In this document: piece after piece, positions 35,501-47,500 of the stretch
Layout: the number at the start of each line of letters is the position of its first letter
Numbering within the stretch: the stretch's first letter is position 1
Source: Elephas maximus indicus
Lineage: Eukaryota > Chordata > Mammalia > Proboscidea > Elephantidae
Direction of reading: 5' to 3'
Assembly (NCBI RefSeq): GCF_024166365.1
Contig: NC_064843.1
Span: 58,738,532-58,802,531, forward strand
Length of the DNA: 64,000 nucleotides
Notes under the pieces: generated by a model
What the model was told of the DNA's origin: nothing
Databases searched by the model: none
Seen by the model: only the letters and a program-made list of their open reading frames with translations
Made by a program: the position numbers and the translations under genes

Positions 35501-38500
35501 GTCTTGGAATTATGCTGCTTCGTTTTATTTATTGAGAGTTGTCCCTAATATACTTAGCAAAACAACTCAAGTTCATTGAAATTAGCCTGTAGAACTCCAT
35601 AATCAGGATGATTGTAAGGAGAAGAGTGTATGTGCCTTGACTGGATTATCTCAGAGTAAGTTCTGTTATCCTGGTTTTGCAGATGAAGAAGGTGAAACAG
35701 CTAGAACACCGTCTGGTGCTGGAGCCGGGACTTGAAGCTGGGCAGGCAGACTCCAGAGTCTCTCCCTGGACTCTTACGTTCAATTCCTTGAAAAATAAGA
35801 GGTTCCGTAGCGTATCACAGGGTAGGAATCATAGAGAGTATTGTTGTTCTGTTAGGTGATGTCAGTTTCAACTCATAGTGACCCCGTGTACAATAGAAGG
35901 AAACACTGCCCAGTCCTGCGCCATCCTCACCGTTGTTGCCACGTTGGAGCCCATTGTTGGAGCCACTGTGTCAATCCATCTCATTGAGGGTCTTCCTCTC
36001 CTTTGCTGACTCCCTGCCTTACTAAGCATAGAGGGTATAGGAAAAAAAAAAAAAAAAAAGCCCGCTGCCGTCGAGTCAGTTCCAACTCATAGCAACCCTG
36101 TAGAACAGAGTAGAACTGCCCTATAGAGTTTCCAAGGAGCGCCTGGTGGATTCGAACTGCAGACCTTTTGGTTAGCAGCCGTAGCTCTTTACCACTATGC
36201 CACCAGGGCTTCCAGAGGGTATAGAGAGGACATGTTTTCTGTATGATGGAGTTGAGAAGCCAATAATTGTAAACTCTCATTTTCTTCAGGAAAAAGACTT
36301 CAACCTGGTGGAGCACAGTAGCGGGTTGCCTCAGTGTGGGAAGTCCCATGTACTTCCGTTCAGGTGCGCAGGAATTTGGAGAACCAGGATGGTGGAAACT
36401 TGTCCACAACAAGCCCCCCACAATGAAACCCGAAGCAGAGAAGCTGTCTGCCTCTACTCTGAAAGTAAAAGGTACTGATAGAAGAGGTGCCGGCTAGACC
36501 AAAGCCCAGCCCATAAAGCTTAGGAGATAGTCCTCCTTTTCCCAGGCATAGCTCACTGGTATCTCTGGAGCCACTCTGCTTGATGACTTCATTGTGGCAC
36601 ATTTTTTGTATGCTGTAAGTAAACCTTGTTTTAAAAAAAAATTATCATTTCCTAATGAAGTTATCAGGAGCTCTGGTGGTGCAGTGGTTAAAGCACTTAG
36701 CTGCTTACCAAAAAGTCAGCAGTTTGAACCCGGCAGCCGCTCTTTGGGAGAAAGATGTGCAGTCTGCTTCTGTAAAGGCTTACAGCCTGGAAGCCTTAGG
36801 GGACGGTTCTGCCCGTACCTATAGGGTCGCTATGAATTGGAACCGACTCGACGGCCGTGGGTTTTGGGGTTTTGGGGTTTTGATAAGGTTATCAGTTTTA
36901 TAAATATCCTTTGGTATCTGAAAGATTCTCTATTATCAATCTCATTTTGTTTTTAAACTTTTTATTATGGAGAATTTTAAACATAACAAAAGTGAACAGA
37001 ATAACATAGTCGATTCCCGGGAATTTCTCACCCATTTCCATGGTGATCTCCTGGTGGTAGCACTTTATCTAGACCCCTGGGTACTTTCTCCCAGCCCTCC
37101 ACCCACCCCAGCCCCAGGTTATTCAGAAGTAAATCCCCAGACTTCAACATTTCATTCTTAAGTGTTTCAGTGTTTCGGTGCTGTAAGGACTCTTTCTTTT
37201 TTTGTAACCCAACCGTAATGCCATTTTCACCCTTTAAAGAAATTTACAATAGTTCCTTACTATTAATTTCTTTTTTCTAAAAAGTTTTTTTGTTACAGGC
37301 TTTTAAATTTTTTTAAATATAATTGGGGAAAAAAATCAAAGCATATTGGAGGGTATAAAGTCTGAAAGCTCCTCATCCCCCGGCCCCTGCCTGCGGTTTC
37401 CCTCCCCAGACTAACCATCAGTCTCTCCTGCTACGGCTTTGTAGAAGTCACATCTGCATGTTTAAGCAGACGCATTTTCTTTTCAAGAACCTAAATGGAA
37501 TTATACTGTGAAACTCCATTTTCCCCCCACTTATCAGTATACCTTGGACATCTTTCCAGAACACCACATGTAGGTCTGCCTTATTTTATTGTGTTTAATT
37601 GAATGACTGTACAATAATTTATTAAACCATTCCTCTACTGATGGACATTTTGGTTGTTTCTACCTTTTTTTTTTGGTTGTTGTCTTAAACAATGTTACAG
37701 TTATACAAATTTGTGTACGTGTGCAAATATGTTTGTGATAAATTCCTAGAAATAGAATACCTGTATAAAAGGGCATATTCATTCAAAACTTTAATCTTTA
37801 TTACCAAATGCCCCTCCCAAAATTTTTTATTAAGATTTATGTCTTACTAACCAGCCCTCGGAACCCCTGGTGGCGTAGTGGTTAAGAATTTGGCTGCTAA
37901 CCAAAAGGTCAGCAGTTCAAATCCACCAGCTGCTCCTTGGAAACTATGGGGCGGTTCTACTCTGTCCTTTAGGGTCACTATGAGTCAGAATCGACTCGAT
38001 GGCACTGGGTTTATTTGGTTTTAACAATACGTGCAAATGCCTCTTGCTAAGCATTATCAGATTTCTAAGGTTTACTCTTCCAGTAGACAAAAAATAGTAC
38101 TTAATTGTTTAAATTTGCATGGTAACTGCCTTGTTCTCATTAAGAGTTATTTAAGTCTTTTGGTTTAGGGCATTCATTGACCATTTTCTCTATGTAGAAT
38201 ATAGAGTTCTAGGTTCATAGTAATAAATTAGCAAAAGAGAAGTTGAATAGTTATTTAAGAATGTAAATATTTATTCTTTTTTGCTAGCCTCAAAACCAAC
38301 TTTAGATCCCATCATTACTGTCGAGGGACTTAGGAAACGGGTAAGTCGGAATCCTGTGGAATCTGCCATGGAATTAAAAGAGAAAAGGTCTCGTACTCAG
38401 GAAGCAAAAGACATTAGAAGAGCCCAGAAGGAGGCAGCGGGCTTCCTTGACAGAAGCACTTCTTCTACCCCTGTCAAGTTCATCAGCCGAGGCCGCAGAC

Positions 38501-41500
38501 CAGATGTGATTCTGGAAAAAGGAGAAGTGATTGACTTCTCCTCCTTGAGCTCCTCTGATCGCACTCCCCTGACAAGCCCTTCTCCTTCTCCTTCTCTGGA
38601 TTTCTCTGCCCCTGGAACACCCGCCTCTCATTCAGCCACTCCTAGCTTGCTGTCAGAGGCAGATCTCATTCCAGATGTGATGCCCCCACAAGCCCTGTTT
38701 CATGGTGAGATTTACCTCTCGAGGTACATGTTTTATGTATGGGCCGTATGGGAACGTGGGAGTTTTCCTCTGTGGGTCTGCGGGCTCTGCCTTCCTTCTT
38801 TCCAATGTCTTGATCATACTGTGTTGTGCTCTGTGCAGATGATGATGAGATGGAAGGTGATGGAGTCATAGACCCAGGAATGGAGTATGTCCCACCCCCT
38901 GCCGGGTCAGCAGCTTCTGGGACAGTGGTCGGGGGCAGAAAGAAGGTCAGAGCACCTGAACAGATAAAGCAGGAGGTAGAGAGTGAGGAGGAAAAACCTG
39001 ACAGGATGGACATTGACAGCGAAGATACGGATTCCAACACATCTTTGCAAACAAGGACTCGAGAAAAGAGGAAGCCTCAACTGGAGAAGGACACGAGACC
39101 CAAAGGTCCCAAGTATACACCTGTGAGCATCTATGAGGAAAAGCTGCTTCTGAAGAGGCTGGAAGCTTGTCCCAGTGCTGTTGCTATGACACCAGAAGCT
39201 CGGAGACTGAAGCGGAAATTGCTCGTCAGACAAGCAAAAAGGGATAGGGGATTACCACTTTTTGACTTGGACCAGGTTGTTAATGCCGCTCTTCTGTTAG
39301 TTGACGGGATTTATGGAGCCAAAGAAGGAGGAGGTGTCTCTAGGCTCCCAGCTGGCCATGCCACGTACAGAACAACCTGCCAGGACTTCAGAATCCTTGA
39401 CCGATACCAGGTAAATGCTAGCACGTGCCCAGAGCTGGGGTGTAGGGGTGGAGGTGGGGCAGGCAGCACTGGGGAGCAGAGAGCGGTGATGCTGTTACTT
39501 AAAATCCGGAGTGATTTTGGGAGAGAGAAGAAAAGAGCAAGAGAGAAAAATGCAAAGCATTACTGGGATTTTTTTTTTTTTTAATTGTTCGTTATGAACA
39601 CCCCTTAATGCATCTGGGGTTTTTCCCCTCTTGGACATTAAAGACTTCACTGAGGACGTTGAAGAGAGTCCCTGAGGGTAGCTGTACATGGTTCGTGCCC
39701 TAACTTGGTCAGCAGGTTTGTCGAGAATGTACATTATAATAGACACTGTGCTGAGGAGAGTCTGCAGATGGGGAAACATCTCAAGTAGGGGAAGAGGGAT
39801 CTTAGCATTCAGTGAAAGGCACCCGCACCTGGGATTTCTCTGAGCTGCCCCACTCAGACACCCGCTGTTCCACCCTTAGTGACCCAGCCTCCAGACTTCT
39901 GCTGGAGGAGGGCAGTCACTTGGCGGCGTGGCAGTGAGGGATCTGACTCCTTCTCACACTGACTTTCACCTGGTGCTCATTTTACTGCCCCACTTAGCCC
40001 CGGCTCTGGAGGAATCTGGGGCTGCCACCTGGGCTTTAGGGGGAAGGTTCGGCAGCATAAATTGGGTTGCTTCTCCCCTTTCCCAAAGCCACCTTGGGAT
40101 TTTGGCTTTAAATCAGTTAGCATTTGTCCATCTGCCTCCCAGGTTGGCTGTTGTTTCTTCTCCTGGTCTTTCTGTTCTTATATTTCTTGCATGCTTGTCT
40201 TTTTGTTTGTTTTAGATTAAGTCTTTCAGTAGCTTTAGTGAGGTTTGGGGGAAGGGATAATGTTGGATACTTGTCTAATTCTCCGTCTTAACCTGGAATT
40301 TTCGAATTGTTTTAATGTGGCTACAGAGGAGAGGAGCTGTAAGTGCACGTACTGTTCGTAGCCTTCAGCTGTAAATTGCCCTGTAGATACTGCTTTAGCG
40401 CTGACTTACGACTCTTGAAATGATGAGATTTTACTGTCGGTCAGTACTTAGCATTTTGTAATTTTTCTCATTATTTCCTCTTTAACCCAAGAGTTATTTA
40501 GTGCTATTTTTTAGTTTCGAAACCTGGAAATTTTAAAGTAACCTTTTAAGAATTAACTTTATTTCTAATCGAAGAATATTGTGGTCAGAGGAAATAGTCT
40601 ATATAATGTTGATTCTTTTCTATAGAAAAAGTTATATTTATTTTTCTCTGTCAGTTTCTTGATACTATCACGTAGTCTTCCTCTCAAACAAAAAATACCT
40701 TAGAACGCTCTCATCCTTTTTTCTTTTGTGTTACTTATTTCGATAACAGTAAACCTCATTAAAATGTCTGTTGACTCTTACTTCCCAGTGTTTCTTCCTG
40801 GATAAATTTCTTGCTAGAGGACATTGTCTAGCAGTTCTTTAAAATATGGTAGTTTTGTTGTTGTTAAATTTGAAAACTATTATGTCTAAAAATATCTTCA
40901 CTTCATGCTTGGATTAAAATGCCAGTATAGCTGGATACAAAATTGTAATTTGGTTTTCTTCAACATTTGTAATTATTACTCCATTATTGTCTGGCATATA
41001 GTGTCACTCCTGAGAGCCCCATGTCACTCCTGTTGTTTCTCTGTAGATGGCCTTTTTTATTGTCCCATCTCCTGAGAACTTTCACAGATTCCTCTGCTTT
41101 TGATCTTTGTTTAATATAAGTACCTTTAAGTGGTGTTTTTTTATTCTCATTTATCTTGTTTGACAACTCTGGACTCTTATTCAGAGGTATCATGTGCTTT
41201 GTTAGTCTGGGAAATTCCTCATCGTGTCTTTTTTTAAATAATATTTTGTGTTGTCAGTGGAAGTTTACACAGCACATTGGGTTCCCATTTGACAGTTTCT
41301 GTACAAATTGTTCACTGACATTAGTTACATTTTTTATACTGTGTCAGCATCTCATTAATTGTGTTCTGGTTATTTCCTTTCCAGTACTCTAGTTTCCCTG
41401 CCCCCTATCTTCTCATCTTTACTTTAGAGTAAATGTTGACCTTTTGGTCTCATGTAGATGGTTTTTTAATGGAGCATCGTACTCACAGGTAATATCCTTT

Positions 41501-44500
41501 ATTTTGTGTGCCAGTCTGTTACTCCCCTGGAAGGTAACCTCGGGATGGTTTCAGTTCAAGGTTTACAGAGTATCTCAGGGCAATAGTCTTAGGGAGTCCT
41601 CTAGTCTCAACTTATCCAGTAAGTCTGGACTTTTTAAGAATTTGAGTTCTGCTCTGTGTTTTTCTCCTCTTCGGGTCTATCTGTGATGGCCCTGATCAGA
41701 ACGGTCAGGATACCATCTAGTTCTTCTGGTCTCAGGATAGGTGAGGCTGTGGCTTAATGTAGGCTATTAGCCCAGTAGACTAGTTTCTTTCCAAGACTTT
41801 TGTTTCCTTCTTTTTCTTTTGCTCCTGATGAATAGAGACCAATAGTTGTATCTAGATGGCTCTTTGAAAGCTTTGAAGACCGCTGATGCTATTCATCTCA
41901 CTAGAATGCAGAATATGAACTTTGTGAACTATTTTATGCCAGTCGACTGAGTTGTCCCATGAGATTAAGGCCCTAAGCCTTCAAACCTAGAAAATCAATA
42001 TTGCAAGTTGTTTGCTTATGTCTGAGAAGTACCCGAAACTATGTCCTCTATGAATATGTAAGCATGCACATGCATATCTGTACGTACATGTACATAATAG
42101 ACATTTGTATGCATACATATATATGTGCCTGTACCTCCCTGTACACATACATGCCTGTACACTTACATACATGCCATACACTTGTTTTTTGGTTATTGCT
42201 GGTGGTGTTGCCAAATTATATACCATATTTTTTACACAGATAGTGTTTGCCTGTCAGCCATGCCCTCCCCCTACAAGGTATTTTCGTAAGAACCGCTCTG
42301 CCAATTCTTTTTTTTTAACGTGTTGCTGTTAAAAAAAATTAGCATAGTGCCCCTGCAGTAAATAACTCGTGGGAAATGGGCACGGCTAGCAAACAAACAT
42401 AAAAGGTGCACGTTACTTGCGTAAAAATATGGTATGTCATACTTTAGCACAAACATCCTTTATCCTTGTCCACTTCTTTTTTTTTAATTTTTATTGTGCT
42501 TTAAGTGCAAGTTTACAAATCAAGTCAATCTCTCAGAGAAAAACATACATATACCTTGCTACATACTCCCAATTGCTCTCCCTGTAATGAGACAGCCTGA
42601 TCCCTCCGTCCACTCTCTTTTCATGTCCATTTCGCCAGCTTCTAATCCCCTCTACCCTCTAATCTCCCCTCCAGGCAGGAGATGCCAACATAGTCTCAGG
42701 TATCCACCTGATCCAAGAAGTTCACTCCTTACTAGCATCCCTCTCCAACCCATTGTCCAGTCCGATCCCTGTCTGAAGAGTTGGCTTTGGGAACGGTTCC
42801 TGTCCTGGGCCAACAGAAGGTCTGGGAGCCATGACCACCGGGGTCCTTCTAGTCTCAGTCAGACCATTAAGTCTGGTCTTTTTATGAGAATTTGGGGTCT
42901 GCATCCCACTGCTCTCCTGCTCCCTCAGGGGGTCTCTGTCGTGTTCCCTGTCATGGCACTCATCGGTTGTAGCCGGGGACCATCTAGTTCTTCTGGTCTC
43001 AGGCTGATGTAGTCTCTGGTTTATGTGGCCCTTTTTGTCTCTTGGGCTTGTAATTATCTTGTGTCCTTGGTATTCTACATTCTGCTTTGATCCAGGTGGG
43101 TTAAGACCAATTGATGCATCTTCGATGGCCGTTAGCTAGTGTTTAAGACCCCAGATGTCACTGTCCAAAGTGGGACGTGGAATGTTTTCTTAATAGATTT
43201 TATTATGCCAGTAGACCTAGATGTCCCCTGAAACCATGGTCTCCAAACACCTGCCCCTCTTACGCTGGCCTTCGAAGCATTAAGTTTGTTCACAAAACTT
43301 CTTTGCTTTTGGTTTAGTCCAGTTGTGCTGACCTCACATGTATTGTGTGTTGTCTTTCCGGTCACCTATCTGCTATGTAATTAGTGAATACCCCTCTTCC
43401 ACCTTCCCTCTCTCCCCCCTCGTAACCATCAAAGAATATTTTCTTCTCTGTTTAAACTATTTCTCCTGTTCTTATAATGGTGCTCTTATACAGTATTTGT
43501 CCTCTTACAGCTGACTGATTTCACTCAGCATAATGCTTTCCAGATTCCTCCATGTTATGAAATGTTTTACAGGTTCATCACTGTTCATTATCGATGCATA
43601 TTATTCCATTGTGTGAATATACCATAATTTATTTATGCATTCATCTGTTGATGGGCACCTTGGTTGCTTCCATCTTTTTGCTGTTGTAAACACAGCTGCA
43701 GTGAACATGGGTGTGCATGTATCTGTTTGTGTAAAGGCTCTTATTTCTCCAGGATATATTCCAAGGAGTGGGATTGCTGGATCATATGGTAGTTCTATTT
43801 CTAGCTTTTTAAGGAAGCACCAAATCAATTTCCAAGTGGTTATACCATTTTACATTCCCACGAGCAGTGTATAAGTGTTCCAGTCTCTCCAAAGCCTCTC
43901 CAACATTTATTGTTTTGTGTTTTTTGGATTAATGCCAGCCTTGTTGGAGTGAGATGAAATCTCATTGTAGTTTTGATTTGCATTTCTGTATTGGCTAATG
44001 ATCGTGAGCATTTCCTCATGTATCTGTTAGCTACCTCAATGTCTTCTTTAGTGAAGTGTCTGTTCATATCTTTTGCCCATTTTTTAATTGGGTTGTTTGT
44101 CTTTTTGTAGTTGAGTTTTTGCACGATCATGTAGATTTTAGAGATCAGGCACTGGCCGGAAATGTCATACCTAAAAACTTTTTCCCAGTCTGTAGGTAAT
44201 ATTTTTACTCTTTTGGTGAAGTCTTTGGATGCGCATAGGTGTTTGATTTTTAGGAGCTCCCAGTTATCTAGTTTTTCTTCTACATTGTTAGTAATGTTTT
44301 GTATACTGTTCATGCTATGTATTAGGGCTCCTAGCTTTGTCCCTACTTTTTCTTCTATAATCTTTATCATTTTAAATTTTATATTTAGTCTTTGATCCAT
44401 TTTGAGCTCATTTTTGTGTATGGGGTGAGGTATGGGTTCTTGTTTCTTTTTTTTGCAGATGGATATCCAGTTATGCCAGCACCATTTGTTAAAAAGACTG

Positions 44501-47500
44501 TCTTTTCCCCATTTAACTGTTTTGAGGCCTTTGTCAAATATTAGCTGCTCATGTGTGGTTGGATTTATGTCTCGATTCTCAATTCTTTTCCATTGGTCTA
44601 TGTATCTGTTGTACCAGTACCAGGCTGTTTTGACTACTGTGGTGGTATAATAGGTTCTAAAAGCAGGTAGAGTAAGGCCTCCCGCTTTGTTCTTCTTTTT
44701 CAGTAACGCTTTACTTATCCGGGGCCTTTTTCCCTTCCATATGAAGTTGGGTGATTTGCTTCTCCATCTCATTAAAGAATGTCGTTGGAATTTGGATTGG
44801 AATTGCGTTAAATCTATGGATCACTTTTGGTAGAATAAACATTTTTATAATGTTATGTCTTCCTATCCCTGAGCACTTATGTAGGTCTCTTTTGGTTTCT
44901 TGCAGGGGTGTTTTACAGTTTTCTTTGTATAAGTCTTTTACATCTCTGGTAATATTTATTCCTACGTATTTTATCTTCTTGGAAGCTACTGTAAATGGTA
45001 TTGATTTGGTGATTTCCTCTTCAATGTTCTTTTTGTTGATGTAGAGGAATCCAACTGATTTTTGTATGTTTATCTTGTATCCTGATACTCTGCTGAACTC
45101 TTCTATTAGTTTCAGTAGTTTTCTGGAGGATTCATTAGGGTTTTCTGTGTATAAGATCATGTTATTTGCAAATAGAGATAATTTTACTTCTTTCTTGCCA
45201 ATCTGGATGCCCTTTATTTCCTTATCAAGCCTAATTGCTCTGGCTAGGACTTCAGCACAATGTTGAATTAAGAGTGGTGATAAAAGGCATCCTTGTCTGG
45301 TTCCCAGTGTCAAGGGGAATGCTTTCAGACTGTCTCCATTTAGGATGATGTTGGCTATTGCCTTTGTATAAATGCCCTTTATTATGTTGACAAATTTTCC
45401 TTCTATTCCTATTTTGCTGAGAGTTTTTATCATGAATGGGTGTTGAACTTTGTCAAATGCCTTTTCTGCATCAATTGATAAAATCAGGTGATTTTTATCT
45501 TTTGTTTTATTTATACGATGGATTACATTAATTGTTTTTCTAATGTTGAACCATCCCTGCATACCTGGTATGAATCCCACTTGGTCGTGGTGATTTATTT
45601 TTTTTGATATGTTGAATTCTGTTGGCTAGAATTTTGTTGAGGATTTTTGCATCTAAGTTCATGAGGAATATAGGTCTGTAATTTTCTTTTTTTGTGGTGT
45701 CTTTACCTGATTTTGGTATCAGGGATATGCTGGCTTCATAGAATGAGTTTGGGCATACTCCGTCCTTCTCTATGCTCTGAAAAACCTTTAGTAGTAGTGG
45801 CGTTAACTCTTCTCTGAAAGTTTGGTAGAACTCTGTAGTGAAGCCGTCCGGGCCAGGGTTTTTTTTTGTTGTTGTTGTGGGGAGTTTTTTGATTACCTTT
45901 TCAATCTCTTCTTTCGTTATGGGTCTATTTAGTTGTTCTACCTCTGTTTGTGTTAGTTTAGGTAGGTAGTGTGTTTCTAGGAATTCATCCATTTCGTCTA
46001 GGTTTTCAAATTTGTTAGAGCACAATTTTTCATGGTCATCTGATATGATTCTTTTAATTTCAGTTGGGTCTGTTGGAATATCGCCCATCTCATTTCTTAT
46101 GTGGGTTATTGGATTCCTCTCCTGTTTTTCTTTTGTCAGTTTTGTCAGTGGTTTATCAATTTTGTTGATTTTTTTCAGAGAACCAGCTCTTGCTCTTCTT
46201 AATTCTTTCAATTGTTTTTCTGTTTTCTATTTCATTTAGTTCTGCTGTGATTTTTATTATTTGTTTTCTTCTGGTGCTTGAAGGTTTCTTATGTTGCTCT
46301 CTTTCTATTTGTTCAAGTTGTAGGGCTAATTCTTTGGTTTTGGCCCTTTCTTCTTTTTGGATGTGTGCATTTATTGATATAAATTGACCTCTGAGCACTG
46401 CTTTTGTTGTGTCCCAAAGGTTCAGATAGGAAGTGTTTTCATTCTCGTTGGAGTCTATGAATTTCTTTATTCCATCCTTAATGTCTTCTATAATCCAGTC
46501 TTTTGTGAGCAGGGTATTGTCCAGTTTCCAAGTGTTTGATTTCTTTTCCCTGCTTTGTCTGTTATTGATTTCCACTTTTATGGCCTTAAGGTCAGAGAAG
46601 ATGCTTTGTGATATTTCATTGTTTTGAATTCTGGTAAGGCTTGCTTTATGACCTAATATGTGGCCTAGCCTAGAGAATGTTCCATGTGCGCTAGAAAGAA
46701 AGTATTCTTGGTTGCTGTTGGGTGGTGTCTTCTGTAAATGTCTGAGGTCAGGTTGGTTGATTGTGGCATTTAGATCTTCTGTGTCTTTAACGAGCTTTCT
46801 GGATGTCCTGTCCTTCACCGAAAGTGGCATGTTGAAGTCTCCTACTATTATTGTGGACCTGTCTATCTCACTTTTCAATGCCGATACAGTTTGTTTTCTG
46901 TATCTTGCAGCCCTGTCATTGGGTGCATAAACATTTAATATGCTTGTATCTTTTTGGTATATTGTCCCTTTAATCATTATATAGTGTCCTTCCTTATCCT
47001 TTTTGATGGATTTAACTTAAAAGTCTATTTTGTCAGAAATTAATATTGCCACTCCTGCTCTTTTTTGAATGCTGTTTGCTTGATACATTTGTTCCATCCT
47101 TTGAGTTTTAGTTTGTGTCTCTAAGTTGTGTCTCTTGTAGGTAGCATATAGACGGATCATGTTTTTTTTAATCCATTCTGCCGTTCTCTGTCTCAATATT
47201 GGTGTATTTAGTCCATTTACATTCAGGGTAATTATGAATAGGTATGAATTTAGTGCTATAATTTTGATATCTTTTTGTGTGTGTTGTTGACAGTTTCTTT
47301 ATCCCACTTAATTTTATGTGCTGAGTAGATTATCTTTATATATTGTCCTTTCCTCATATTCATTATTGTTGATTTTGTTCCTGCTGAGTCTCTATTTTTT
47401 CCTTGTGTTTGATTTTGTTGTGCAGGATAGTTTGTGTCCTTTGTGGCTACCTTATTATTTACCCCTATTTTATTTAAACATAACATAAACATAATTTTAT

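Noticed and set aside
38705-38871. Read-through of the KAT14 exon 5 frame into the next intron
   Set aside because: Donor g|gtgaga at 38705 and the match of exon 6 (DDDEMEGDG) in phase show this is intron.
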